Below, in pieces: positions 42,755-52,811 of a DNA stretch of 64,000 nucleotides. The position numbers and the translations under genes are program-made. Every line of letters begins with the position of its first letter. Within the stretch, counting starts at the first letter, position 1. Origin of the DNA: Scedosporium boydii (lineage: Eukaryota > Ascomycota > Sordariomycetes > Microascales > Microascaceae); NCBI GenBank assembly GCA_002221725.1, contig NJFT01000059.1, positions 62,001 through 126,000 of the forward strand, written 5' to 3'. Under the pieces are notes generated by a model, which was not told the DNA's origin, searched no databases, and saw only the letters and a list, made by a program, of their open reading frames with translations.

Positions 42755-43732
42755 ATGTCCAATCCTTTCGGAAATACCAACTGGGGCAGTGAGGAACTCC
42801 CCGATGGTCGGCTCGTCTGCCGCGCCCATGGCCTCGTGGTTTGCGGCGTTTGCTGCGTCGACTTCAGCTTCATGGACGAGATACTCGGTTTTGAGGAGGA
42901 GGAGGAGGGAGATTTCGGCCCCATCCCCGTCCCAAGGCCGCCACGACGAAGCTCCAGGCGGAGGCAGACTGCGCGGCGCGGCGGTGGGCCCCCGCTCAGA
43001 GGCCCCCAGAGGCCCCCAGTCTCGGACAACGACATCATGAGCCACGAGGAATTCGAGAGAGAGATTGAGCTGATGATGCCAGAGAAGCGACGCGGGACGG
43101 GCCGCGTTATCCCCGCCAAGTTCGTGCCGCCCGCATCGCCATCGGACCCGTCCCGCCTCTTCCGGGAATCTGACAATGACATATTCACGCGGTTCGTCCT
43201 GCGCGACGATCCCCGAACACTCCTCCTCTACGCGGACGGTGCGTGCCCCAACAACGGCGGGACCGACCCCCGCGGCGGCTGGGCCTTCGTCTTCGGCCCG
43301 GAACCCGAGGCTCGCACCCGGTCTGGCCCGCTCGAGGAGCGAGGCCCCTTTGGCGACGCCTGCGAGCAGACGGTCAATCGTGCGGAACTGCGCGCCGCCT
43401 CCGCCGCTCTGCGCGAGGGATTCTGGGCGGACGAGGGGTTCAGGCGCGTCATTGTCGCTAGCGACTCCGAGTATGTCGTCAAGGGTGCCACCGAGTGGGT
43501 GAGGAGGTGGCTCCAGAACGGGTGGCGGACGAGCGGCAGCAAGCATGTCAAAAATAAGGACCTGTGGGAGCTGCTGCTAGGGGATGTGGAGCGGTGCGCC
43601 GACCGGGGTCTGCAGGTGGAGTTTTGGGACATTCCTCGCGGGCAGAACGTCATTGCAGATCGGGCTGCGAAGGCGGCTGCGCTGAAGGATCCAGAGCCCG
43701 AGTTTGCTGATACTCTCATCATCGGGATCTAA
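42755..43732 (+). CDS. RNase H domain protein, 325 aa
   Basis: This is a single GC-rich frame from ATG 42755. The C-terminal 180 residues are an RNase H fold: LLLYADGACPNNGG (Asp161), NRAELRAASAAL (Glu211), VIVASDSEYVV (Asp237) and NVIADRAAK (Asp302). This is the full D-E-D-D set that binds two metal ions and cleaves RNA in RNA-DNA hybrids. The N-terminus has CRAHGLVVCGVCC, a small Cys/His cluster often seen in front of fungal RNase H proteins, then an acidic and an Arg-rich linker. It is not a retroelement fragment, since no reverse transcriptase lies nearby and the N-terminal region is typical of stand-alone fungal proteins. Substrate preference is unknown. Confidence 0.87.
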   Translation: MSNPFGNTNWGSEELPDGRLVCRAHGLVVCGVCCVDFSFMDEILGFEEEEEGDFGPIPVPRPPRRSSRRRQTARRGGGPPLRGPQRPPVSDNDIMSHEEFEREIELMMPEKRRGTGRVIPAKFVPPASPSDPSRLFRESDNDIFTRFVLRDDPRTLLLYADGACPNNGGTDPRGGWAFVFGPEPEARTRSGPLEERGPFGDACEQTVNRAELRAASAALREGFWADEGFRRVIVASDSEYVVKGATEWVRRWLQNGWRTSGSKHVKNKDLWELLLGDVERCADRGLQVEFWDIPRGQNVIADRAAKAAALKDPEPEFADTLIIGI

Positions 43733-44237
43733 TGACGAACTGGGTAGGTTTTTTTCCTTTGCTTCTTCTTGTTCCTGCCCCCTACGAACAAACAGTGTGA
43801 CCTAGTCAAAGTAAGAAGATGCTGTCCCACTGTCCTCCTGGCATTCAAATTGCATCATCAACCAGTCCCGCATCCCGCGTAGCTCTCTTCATATGCGGGA
43901 TCAATGTTCATGGCTGAAACTTGCGGCTTTAGCGCCCCATTTTATTCTTTGGCTTCATAATGAGCCCCCATACTCGCCGACCTGTTTTGGGCAAGACCCT
44001 TCGGAGGTAAATGGGGAGATCACCGACAGCTAGTCCTTGGCGGTGAGTTCTAACACATCTCGGGCAGAGGTTACATTTGTACAGCAAAATATTATACATA
44101 ACCTCGCAAACAGGAGACAGGTGCGACGATGAGAGAATAGAAAAATAGTTTAGTTCTATGTCGGGCACCAGGTTTCTGCTGGGCCCATGAAATGATGCTG
44201 TGATGAGCCTCGTATGCAATAACCAACACCAGTAGAA
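43733..44237. other. Intergenic between convergent genes
   Basis: No gene recognised. Confidence 0.4.
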
Positions 44238-45169
44238 TCAATTATCGCCCCCTTTTTGCCCTACAATGCAAACCTGATCAAGCGTGTGATAAACCCCATT
44301 GTCAATCTCCCTCATCGCTTCCCCCTTCAGCTTTTCAATCCTCTCCTTGCTCCATCCACTTCCCTCCACCCCTACTAACCCCTCCAAACACCCCAAGAAA
44401 CAAACAATGACATTCCTGGTCCCCTTGTCCCTCAACTGCAACTCAGGATCCTGCAACCTATCAGTTGAAAAGACATCTTCGTGCACATCAACCAAGCCGA
44501 GCTCCCGGAATACGTCTTCCCTCCGCATATTCGTCGGCTCCCGCATCATGAGGCCTATCACGACGTCATCCTGGGAGCGAAACGGCTGCAGAGCGTCGTA
44601 AATCTCCTGGCACGCGGCACGAGAAGTTCCGGGAACGGAATTGTAAAGGGCGAAGTTGCATGAATCGATCCATTGCAGCCAGCCGCCAGGTTTCAACAAC
44701 GTCATCAGATTCTCAATTGAACGAGCCCATTCCGTCCGCGTGACCGCACTGCTGACGAAGCGGACTGCGACCACATCATAGGTTCCTATCTCCGAGGCTG
44801 GAAATGGGAGATAAAAGTCTTGGGTCTTGAACGATACGTTTGACGGCCATGTTTCCGGGGCAGGGAAAGCAGAGGACGTGATGTCAAAGCCGGTGAGTTG
44901 ACATGTTGCGGGTAGGCTCTTGGCGACGTCGAGAAGCCAGATCCCAGTACCGGTGCCTATGTCTGCTACTTTGAGAGTGGGTGAAGTGATTGGGATGTTG
45001 GGGTGAATGAGGAAACCGAGGGTTTTCGTCGTGAAGATGTGTTGCTCGTCTAGTCTGTTTCAAATGTGAGCTTTTGGAGGCTCCGAGGGCGGGAAATTGA
45101 AACTTGCCTTTCCGGTATTTCTTCTATGAGAGGGCTTACACCTGGGTCCCGATCCTGTGACTGTGTCAT
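44238..45169 (-). CDS. SAM-dependent methyltransferase, 292 aa, with a GC-AG intron
   Basis: Exon 1 is 45169-45108 and exon 2 is 45054-44238, joined in phase across a 53-nt intron that begins GCAAGT after AAG and ends ACAG. Motif I is DIGTGTGIWLLDVAKSLP (glycine-rich SAM-binding loop). An acidic residue follows 20 residues later in GFDIT. YDVVAVRF is motif II and LLKPGGWLQWID is motif III. This is the class I Rossmann methyltransferase layout and resembles the UMTA/LaeA-like fungal methyltransferases. The C-terminal helices end in QVCIVGQK. Substrate unknown. Reading from the first usable start codon in exon 2 would lose the SAM-binding half, so the spliced model matters. Confidence 0.82.
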
Positions 45170-46414
45170 AATGCTTTTCACAAATCTATAATAGGTTCGG
45201 AGGAATCCCGGCCGAAGTTACAACAAGGCGTCTATGCTCAGGCTGATTTTGCTGATTTTGCTGGACTAATCAACCTTGAGTCTAGCAAAAGAGGCCGCCT
45301 TCTATGCCCGAAGACTAGAGTACAGGCAGGCTTGACGAAGTGTACTTATCGCGGCTGGCAGGCTGGAAGTTTGGAGTCTGAAGTGATGCGGCACTAAAAC
45401 CCTCTTCGTCTTCCGACTTCGCTGCCTTCCAGCTCAAAGTCTCTCGAACCCCTCCACCCCGCCTCAGCCCCCGGTAGAACCTCGGTTCTGGAATCGTGTC
45501 GCTGAGCCAAAGCACATCCCCAAACTTGCAGATTTCGGCTGCTGCGCCTGGCTTAAAGCGGCATGTAGTGCGGATCCCGAGACATGGGTTTTGTGATCTT
45601 GATTATTATTATTAGGGAACAGCACGAAAGTTATCCTCCCCCCTCCAAACAAAATGTAAGAAAAGCGCCACATTAAGCCACTTTACTCTCGCGGCGGATA
45701 AGGGTGCTGGATATAATACTTGTGATATTGGCTCCCTCGTATTTCATTGAAAATTGACGAGTACCTGCGATCTTCCCCGAAACGCCTTTTTGGGGCTAAA
45801 CTTTCGACTATTGATCCCAGATCGCCTTGCCAAGAATAGCAGGTAAATATGACCACGTGCACGCCGTTAAGTCTAAAAAGTAGTTTAATCCCATGCGGGC
45901 CATGCCTAAGCGCCAGGGGTGCCTCCTGGGCAGTGACATACCACCAAATTAAACTCTTGCCAGAATCTGTGGCGCAACGTCTTGCCCACGCATGAACAAG
46001 ACAAATTAAAGCTCGAACGCTGTTATATTTGAGCAAACTTTATTCAGATTTGGAAATATTGTGAGAGTACATTCGTATCTTCCATCTTTTGCCCCGGCGC
46101 TTAGCTGGCAGCGAAGTACCGGATATGACGGCTGGGCTAGAGATACGACTCACCCCTATCCCTGTCAATGGAGGGTAGTATCTTACTTGAAGGTAGGGAT
46201 GGATGGATCCTATCGTGATCGGGCATTTATTATTAAATGATCATTCCCCCGTTTCCTGCCCTCCTCCTGATAGCTCGGCGACTGAGGCTCTCCAAGAAGA
46301 GTCGTCGCTGGACAGCATCCAGCTCAGCTTTGCGTGAGCTAGCGAGTCCGATCCAACACCATCTTTCCCAACGAACGCCTTACGTTCGGATATAGCACGC
46401 CCACGCTTTTAGCG
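45170..46414. other. Intergenic, AT-richer; nothing recognised
   Basis: Open frames here start only at TTG or are short; none has a family signature. Confidence 0.35.
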
Positions 46415-48595
46415 ATGGCGACACCAGCAGTCTTATCAACGATTACCCAACCCCAAAACGTCATAGGCGATCCTAGGCGTCAGAGATACCCTAGATTTTA
46501 CCGCCCTCTTGCCCCGAAGTTCACTCGCATCTTCGAGCTTGAGCCAGGCGAGTTCTCGGACCCAATAGTCGGCCGGCTGGTGCCCCAGCCAATTGACGGG
46601 GATCCATATGAGGGACCATACGAAGCCGTGTCGTACGTGTGGGGCGACCCGCAAAATCGCCGCGACATCACTATTGACGGGGAGACTCTTGCCATTCCGG
46701 AGAATCTGTACGGGGCGCTGACTGCCTTCCGACATCGGCCCTCGCCGGATCCGAGCACGGGACTACCGCAACAACAAGTACGGCGGCTTTGGGCCGACGC
46801 CATTTGTATCAACCAGGAGGACCTGGCGGAGCGAATCTCACAGGTGGAGCAGATGGCGTGCATCTATGCAGATGCGCGCAGAGTTCTCGCCTGGCTCGGC
46901 TGGGAAGAGGGCGAAGAGGGCCGCCGGCACACGCAAGACGCCATCCGCTTCATCCATTCCTTCATGGAAGACCCGGAGGCGGGCCTGCGCGATGCGCGCA
47001 TCCTACTGCACCACCATGACGATTTGGCCGACCCTGCCGCGCACCTCGCTCTGTTCTCCGAGGACGAGCGGCGCCGGTTTGATGAGCAGACGGACAAGTG
47101 GGAGGCCGTCAAGTTCTTCTTCGAGATTGAGTATTTCCACCGCACATGGATCACGCAGGAGCTAGGCCTCGCACGCGAAGCCATCATGTACACGGCGCTC
47201 AAGCCCGCCGCCGGCTCTGAGGAAGCAGCAGCCAAGAGCAAGGGCCGGGACTTGGAGCTCGACTCCGTCGACTGGCCACTGGTGGGCGAGTTCGTCAAGT
47301 TCTTGGACTTTAGCGGCGCCTCGTTGGTGACACATCTCGGCCTCCTGTCGTGGGTCGCCCACCACATCTTGATGGTTTGGAAGGTGAAGGAGGATGGCAC
47401 GCCCGATTGCGATTTCCTTACCGGGATGCACTGGGCGCGTATTCTCCGCGTGACGGATCCGCGGGACCGTGTGTACGGTCTACTTGGTCACCCCATGGCC
47501 GTCGTAGACGGTGATCTCGTGATCCACCCCGACTACACTCATACGCGTGGGGTCGTATACACAAAACTGGCCGCCAACTTCATACGGAAGACGAAAAACC
47601 TCTACGTCGTCAGTCTCGTCGATCACGATGATGACCCATCCGCGGAGGCGAGGGATTGGGATCCGGAGGACGAAAGCAGGATGCCCAGCTGGGTGCCGGA
47701 CTGGCACAGCATCAACCGCACAACGCCTCTTGACTACCCAATTGCCGCGGCTGCAGACGAGGACGCCGATATCCAAATCGAGGGGGAGATCGACGGCGCA
47801 GAAGGAACCCCCCTACCTCATCTCTTGGTCGGCGGCTGGGTGGTAGACGAGATTTCAGCCGTCTCGGGACGCATGGAGACGACCGACTTCCCCGTGACCC
47901 ATGTGGCTCGAGAGCGAGCGAAGGAGAATCCCTTCTGGCTCGACCGCGTGTGGGAGTTGGTGTTTCCAGCCGACGGCCCCGCGGATCGCGATGCGCTCGA
48001 GGTGTTGGAGACGCTGTCCCTCGCCCTGCCGTTCGGCACGAGGGAAAAGGATCAACCGGCGAGCAGCAAAGCGGGGTCAAACCAGACGCTGGAAGAACAT
48101 CGCCGGTCGTTTGCCGCCTACGTCCTCGAGTACCACGAGCTGTGGCGCAGCGCGTCCGAGGCCGTTAGCGTAGACGACGACGGCATCTATCTGCCCGCCC
48201 GCTCCCTCTTTGACAGCCTGCCTGCCGAGGCGCAAGCCGAGCTGCGGCAGCGGGCGGAGGGAGCTACCAGCGGAGGGTTCATCGAAGCCATGACGTGGCC
48301 GTCGATGTGTCGGGTGGTGTACCGGACAACATCGGGTCTTGTGGGGATGGGTTCGCGCGTAACGCGGCCCGGGGATCTTGTATGTCGAGTGCGGGGCTCG
48401 CCCGTGCTGATGACGCTGCGTCAGATTAGGGATTCCGGCGGCGCCGACAGGGGAACCACGATAGGAAACGGAATGGGCGCTGCGCCGACTACTTGCGCTC
48501 ACATTGGCCCTACCGTCGTGCCGGCGCGGATGAAGAGAGGCATTGTTGACGGCGGAGAGTTTGGGGAGAAGGCGGCCTCCTTTCGCATTGTGTAG
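46415..48595 (+). CDS. HET-domain (heterokaryon incompatibility-type) protein, 726 aa
   Basis: This is a single GC-rich frame from ATG 46415. The HET domain runs from about residue 69. It has YEAVSYVWGDP, then RRLWADAICINQEDLAERISQVEQMACIYADARRVLAWLG, the three conserved blocks of the family, followed by FFEIEYFHRTWITQELGLA and later DPRDRVYGLLGH. In known fungi, HET-domain proteins trigger cell death on contact with an incompatible partner, often downstream of STAND receptors. The C-terminal 350 residues are unclassified. No transmembrane segment is obvious. Whether this copy takes part in incompatibility cannot be told from sequence. Confidence 0.9.
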   Translation: MATPAVLSTITQPQNVIGDPRRQRYPRFYRPLAPKFTRIFELEPGEFSDPIVGRLVPQPIDGDPYEGPYEAVSYVWGDPQNRRDITIDGETLAIPENLYGALTAFRHRPSPDPSTGLPQQQVRRLWADAICINQEDLAERISQVEQMACIYADARRVLAWLGWEEGEEGRRHTQDAIRFIHSFMEDPEAGLRDARILLHHHDDLADPAAHLALFSEDERRRFDEQTDKWEAVKFFFEIEYFHRTWITQELGLAREAIMYTALKPAAGSEEAAAKSKGRDLELDSVDWPLVGEFVKFLDFSGASLVTHLGLLSWVAHHILMVWKVKEDGTPDCDFLTGMHWARILRVTDPRDRVYGLLGHPMAVVDGDLVIHPDYTHTRGVVYTKLAANFIRKTKNLYVVSLVDHDDDPSAEARDWDPEDESRMPSWVPDWHSINRTTPLDYPIAAAADEDADIQIEGEIDGAEGTPLPHLLVGGWVVDEISAVSGRMETTDFPVTHVARERAKENPFWLDRVWELVFPADGPADRDALEVLETLSLALPFGTREKDQPASSKAGSNQTLEEHRRSFAAYVLEYHELWRSASEAVSVDDDGIYLPARSLFDSLPAEAQAELRQRAEGATSGGFIEAMTWPSMCRVVYRTTSGLVGMGSRVTRPGDLVCRVRGSPVLMTLRQIRDSGGADRGTTIGNGMGAAPTTCAHIGPTVVPARMKRGIVDGGEFGEKAASFRIV

Positions 48596-49100
48596 GCCTT
48601 GTTGGCTGGGCGGGCTGGAGTTAGGAGCTCCGTCACTGTTATGGACCAGCAGGATCGCTTCGCTCAGCGCAGGATTTTTGGAGTGAATTTTTAAAGGATA
48701 TTTAGGATCACGGCTGTATTTTATGAGGAATTGGAGCCCAGTGTGAGGCGTATTTGGTTCCGCAAGCGTAGGCACCGCCCGATTGTCTCCTGTCTTGTTG
48801 TCGACGAAGCCATCGCCGGCTTCATACTCTCGTTCCTTTTTCAGGGACCCGGAGGCGTGGTACTTCTCCCCTTTTGGGATTTGGGTGGTCAGGCCTTGGA
48901 GCCTTTCTGCTGGCATCGCCGCCGAGCCAGCCCATAGTCGGTGAAATATAAAAAAGACTTCATTGAGAGCGCTTAAAGAATAGAATTAATAACTAATACA
49001 ACGACTCCTCTGCTATTCCTCTGCTCTTGGCGTCTTCTCCTTTACTTTAAACCTTGTTTATACCCTACCTGTATCGTCGGCTATCTTGGCGTGAATCTCG
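48596..49100. other. Intergenic between convergent genes
   Basis: No gene recognised; the right part is AT-rich. Confidence 0.4.
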
Positions 49101-49946
49101 TCACGCCGTTACCGCCTTCGTCTTCACGTGTACAATGACGGGTGTGAAGTTGCGCAACCCAGGTGTAATTGAGAATACCTTGAGCACGACTCCGCTGAGC
49201 CCGCGCGGGACGATACCATAGTTCTGCGGCTGAACCGACTCGATGCGTGGGCTCCACTTGGAAAGGAGAGGCTCAAGGTCGTCGCGAGACACGCCCCAAG
49301 GCATCGGCGGCGAGCGGTAGTGCTCCGTCTTATCGTAGCCTTTCATTGTCTTGTTTGCGAACCAGGACGGGATGGTGTCGAACATCAGCTCGACACCGGG
49401 GAAGCGCTCGGCGATGGCGACCACCAGTCGCCGCACGTCTTCTTCCTCAAAGTACATGAACAGTCCTTGCGCCGTCACGAACACGCCCCGGCTGTCGTCG
49501 ATATCGTCCATCCACGAGAAGTCGAGCACACTCTTGGGTATGTACTTGCACCGCTCAGACGACGGTAAGAAACGTTCGCGGACGGCGAGGGCCTCGGGCA
49601 AGTCGACGCAGTACCAGCGGACGTGGCCGTCGTCGACACGTTGAAATTGCGTCTCGAGTCCTGCGGCCAGTTCGACGACGGACCCGCCCGGATGCGCCGC
49701 CATCCACGGCTTCACGACGTCGTCGAACATGCGCGAGCGCAGCGGGTGCGACGTGTCAGGTTTGCCGAAGCTGCGCGTGTAGTCGTAGTCAATGGCGTCG
49801 TAAATGCGCACGCAATCGGGGTCGCGTAGGAAGCCGTCTAGACGGCGTGCCTCGGCGGCGCGGTTGTGCAGCGTCCACAACATCGTCTCGGGGACGCCGG
49901 TGAGGTTGACGGCCTCTTTGTTCTCCTTGTCTTGCTTGGTCTTCAT
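49101..49946 (-). CDS. Leucine carboxyl methyltransferase-family (LCMT/PPM-like) methyltransferase, 281 aa
   Basis: This is a single frame from ATG 49946. The protein shows VVELAAGLETQFQRVD, the SAM-binding loop of the LCMT family (E-L-G-A-G-L-x-T-x-x in typical members). VRWYCVDLPEALAVRERFL is the acidic-ribose and D-L-P motif, and FVTAQGLFMYFEEEDVRRLV is the E-G-L-x-x-Y-L-like motif. These are shared with leucine carboxyl methyltransferases and with many polyketide O-methyltransferases. Its length is near that of stand-alone bacterial-type members. Substrate unknown; it is probably a small molecule rather than PP2A, because it lacks the longer N-terminus of eukaryotic LCMT1. Confidence 0.8.
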   Translation of the reverse strand: MKTKQDKENKEAVNLTGVPETMLWTLHNRAAEARRLDGFLRDPDCVRIYDAIDYDYTRSFGKPDTSHPLRSRMFDDVVKPWMAAHPGGSVVELAAGLETQFQRVDDGHVRWYCVDLPEALAVRERFLPSSERCKYIPKSVLDFSWMDDIDDSRGVFVTAQGLFMYFEEEDVRRLVVAIAERFPGVELMFDTIPSWFANKTMKGYDKTEHYRSPPMPWGVSRDDLEPLLSKWSPRIESVQPQNYGIVPRGLSGVVLKVFSITPGLRNFTPVIVHVKTKAVTA

Positions 49947-51031
49947 GCTAATTCTCCTGTCCCTATAGGGAGTCTTAGGTGTAACGATACGAAGTGCACT
50001 TCTGTAAGTTCTGGACGGTTGGTGAAAGAGCCATGTATAAATGTCATAGAATTGGGGCCACGAACAGGGTCACGTATGGGACACTGAGAATGTCTGTTTT
50101 AATACTTCGTATTCCCGGTATTCCGCCTCTACCGGAATCCTCCTTTCAGCCCGAATTCCCTATGGTCGAGAAATATCAGCCCACTCTCCTCCGCGTCGGA
50201 AATAGATCGGTCGTAAAGCCTCCGACATTTTTTGAAGCTCACTCCTCGTACCCCTCCGGTTTCGGCAAGCGCCAAACTTGGAGAGGACACTCACCGACCA
50301 GAGCATCTCTCCTCTCGCGATTTCTCCTTGCCGAGAAATACCCTAGGACAATTGGAGGATAGTGGATCTAAAAACATGGCTTAACAGTCATCGCATGGGT
50401 AGTGCTTTATGAACCATGCCTCCCACCACATTCGCCAGACAGTAGATTAGGTGCAGGTCAAGGGTAGCGGTAGGCGTCACTAATCATTAATTCCTCCGTT
50501 CTCATTTCTTCTAGAAATCCCTCCCTATGTAGCCATCCCTCATCCTCTAGTTTGCCTCTATAAGCCTTCCTGTAGATCCTCCCATTTTCCTCACTCTCTG
50601 GCTCACCGGACGTTTTCCTCAGATTTCTCAACCCCTTTAGGTCTCTAGTAGTGGCCTCTTATTAGTCTCCCTGTAGCCTCTTAGCACTCGTTCCTACTAC
50701 TAGTCCCTTCTTTTAGCTCTTAGTACTCCAGGCATCCTCCAGTTGAGCTTGGGGTAGTCTCTGGTTGCACTGGCGGTTGCGGCAATTGCCATTCCGTGCT
50801 GGCTTCGGCCTTGAGCCCCACTCGGCCCGCTGGTGTCCTTGGGGCTCCACTTGGAGAGTTACTATTGTACCTCATAATGTTGGATTATTTGGTGCCAAGT
50901 ACATTTAGGTAACATGTCCAAAGCATCATAGAAATAGGCTTGATTTGATGATGGAAATGGGCTTGATTTGATAGCGGATGTGATGTTATTGCCGATAATG
51001 ATGGATTACAGTCCCCCTAGTCGAACCCTCT
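49947..51031. other. Intergenic with decayed repeat-like sequence
   Basis: The stretch 50480-50720 is rich in CTAG, CCTCTAG and TCCCT steps. At about 50928-50972 a 22-bp unit (GAAATRGGCTTGATTTGAT) occurs twice in tandem. No gene is seen. Confidence 0.35.
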
Positions 51032-51931
51032 TTATACTAAGGTATATCCACCGTCTATAACAATTTCGGCACCTGTAACAAAGGAGCTTGCATTGCTAGC
51101 AAGATAGAGGTAAGCGGCCTTTAACTCTCGAACGACACCTTCAGGAGAAAATAAAATATCAGCAATGGCTTTTCAGGAACAAAGATTCAAACTAGGGGGC
51201 GTAATACCTAGTCTTCCCAGCGGAGCCATACGGCGGGCTTCGTTGATAGAAGCTCGGTGGTCACTCATGGCCGTGTCTATCCAGCCAGGAGATACCATGT
51301 TCACCCTCGCAAAATCACGCCACTCTCTAGCTATGCTTTTCCCGAAATGCATTGCTGCAGCCTTCGAGGTGTTGTAGGCCACATGGTCAACCGGAACCGT
51401 GACGATGCTACCACAGATACTTGTTGTGATGATGAAGTTCCCAAAGCCTTGCCGCTTAAACAGAGGACCAACAGCCTTTGCACAGTAGACAACGCCGTGG
51501 ACATTGACGTTCATCTCGGCATGATAGTCCTCCAGTGATGATTCGAGGATCGGCTTCGGATCGCAGACCCCGGCGTTGGCTATGAAGACGTCGATCTTGC
51601 TAAAGTCCTCCTTGACGCGAGATACCAGCTCCTCGACAGCTTTGATGTCGGTGACATTGCATTGTAGATTGGAGACCTTTACACCATGACGCTGCGCTAG
51701 CTCCTTGGCCTTTTGGTCCATGGCTGGATTGTTCGAAGAGTACACCAGGACCAGATGTGCTCCGGCCTCAGCGAGGCCTTCGGCGACGGCGGCTCCGATG
51801 CCGCGACTTGCTCCTGTAACTACGCACACCTTGCCAGTCATTTTGAATTGGTCGAGGACATTGTTCGGGATGTCAGGAACTGGCCGACCTTCTCGGTCTT
51901 CAACGCAGCATTGTTCCTCGGTCATAGACAT
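51032..51931 (-). CDS. Short-chain dehydrogenase/reductase, 276 aa
   Basis: Two exons, 51931-51208 and 51138-51032, are joined in phase across a 69-nt intron. The Rossmann nucleotide-binding loop is TGASRGIGAA, the structural motif is NAG in FIANAG, and the catalytic Ser...Tyr-x-x-x-Lys is TSICGS...YNTSKAA. The C-terminus carries SPGWIDT and, from exon 2, the usual end SFVTGAEIVIDGGYT. This is a complete classical SDR. It resembles sorbose/mannitol-type and other fungal polyol or carbonyl reductases. Without the second exon the last strand and cofactor-closing loop would be missing. It lies at the edge of the oxidoreductase cluster. Confidence 0.87.
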
Positions 51932-52811
51932 TTTTGCTCTCGTTAAATTGATTAGTTTGTGCTGGAGATGGATGTACAAGAATGTTCAAATTTCGACAAA
52001 GGGTGCCAGGTCGAGAGGGACATTTAATCTGTTCGTATTCAGCGTTCATGTGTGCAGAGGTGATGTAACTAACGGTTCGTGGACATATTACCTTTGCCTA
52101 GCTTCCGCCCTGGTGATAATTATGGCAATTATCATGTAATTGAGCCACAAATAGGGTCATCAGTGGAATTCGAAGAATGTTGATGTTATTGATCATGTCT
52201 GAGAATCCCTCCGTTCCCGGCCCCTGTTTCTATTTCCTCATATAAGCCTGAAATCCCCAAAGTGTCTCCAACGGAGCTACAGTTCGACAATAATGAAGAT
52301 CTCCACAAGGATATTCCATGCGAGGGAGGGGTCGATTGTCTGTCATTCACCGCCCTCGCTCGCAGAATCTTGCGTAGAGCCTAAAACGAAAGGGGAAATT
52401 CATCGCGCCAAGCCGCTGATTGGTGACTGGCTGATTGTCACGCACCGGCGGATCTTTCTTCTGTAAATTACGTCTTTCTTTCTCATTGCCTCTTGCCTCT
52501 AGCTAATGGATGGCAGATACAGGTGTTTTCCTCATTGCAGGAGTTTGCGCGTGCATGGAAAGTTTCTACTAGATTGCGTCGTTATCGCCAAGATCCCGTG
52601 CTAAGGCTTTGGCCTCGACCTGCTCGAACGGGTGCAGTCAAAATTTGTCTCCTAATAGCGTCTATTTGGCGAAACGTCGTAAAAAAGAGACATAGATGAA
52701 TTGAATGGGTTCATGAAAATGGTATTTAGGTCTACAGTTGACGAAATATAAATGCTACTCGAGTTTTCTGCACCGGCGTGCTGGGAATTGTGATATCATC
52801 CTCCTAGGATC
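51932..52811. other. Intergenic
   Basis: Upstream region of the SDR gene and 3' flank of the b5-reductase gene; no other gene seen. Confidence 0.4.

Noticed and set aside
42653..43546. 297-codon antisense frame over the RNase H gene
   Set aside because: GC-rich codon bias of the sense gene removes stops on the other strand; no motif.
42755..43732. RNase H domain as a retrotransposon remnant
   Set aside because: The frame is intact with a Cys/His N-terminus and no reverse transcriptase or integrase nearby.
48077..48916. 279-codon antisense frame over the HET gene end
   Set aside because: Same cause: shadow of a GC-rich gene.
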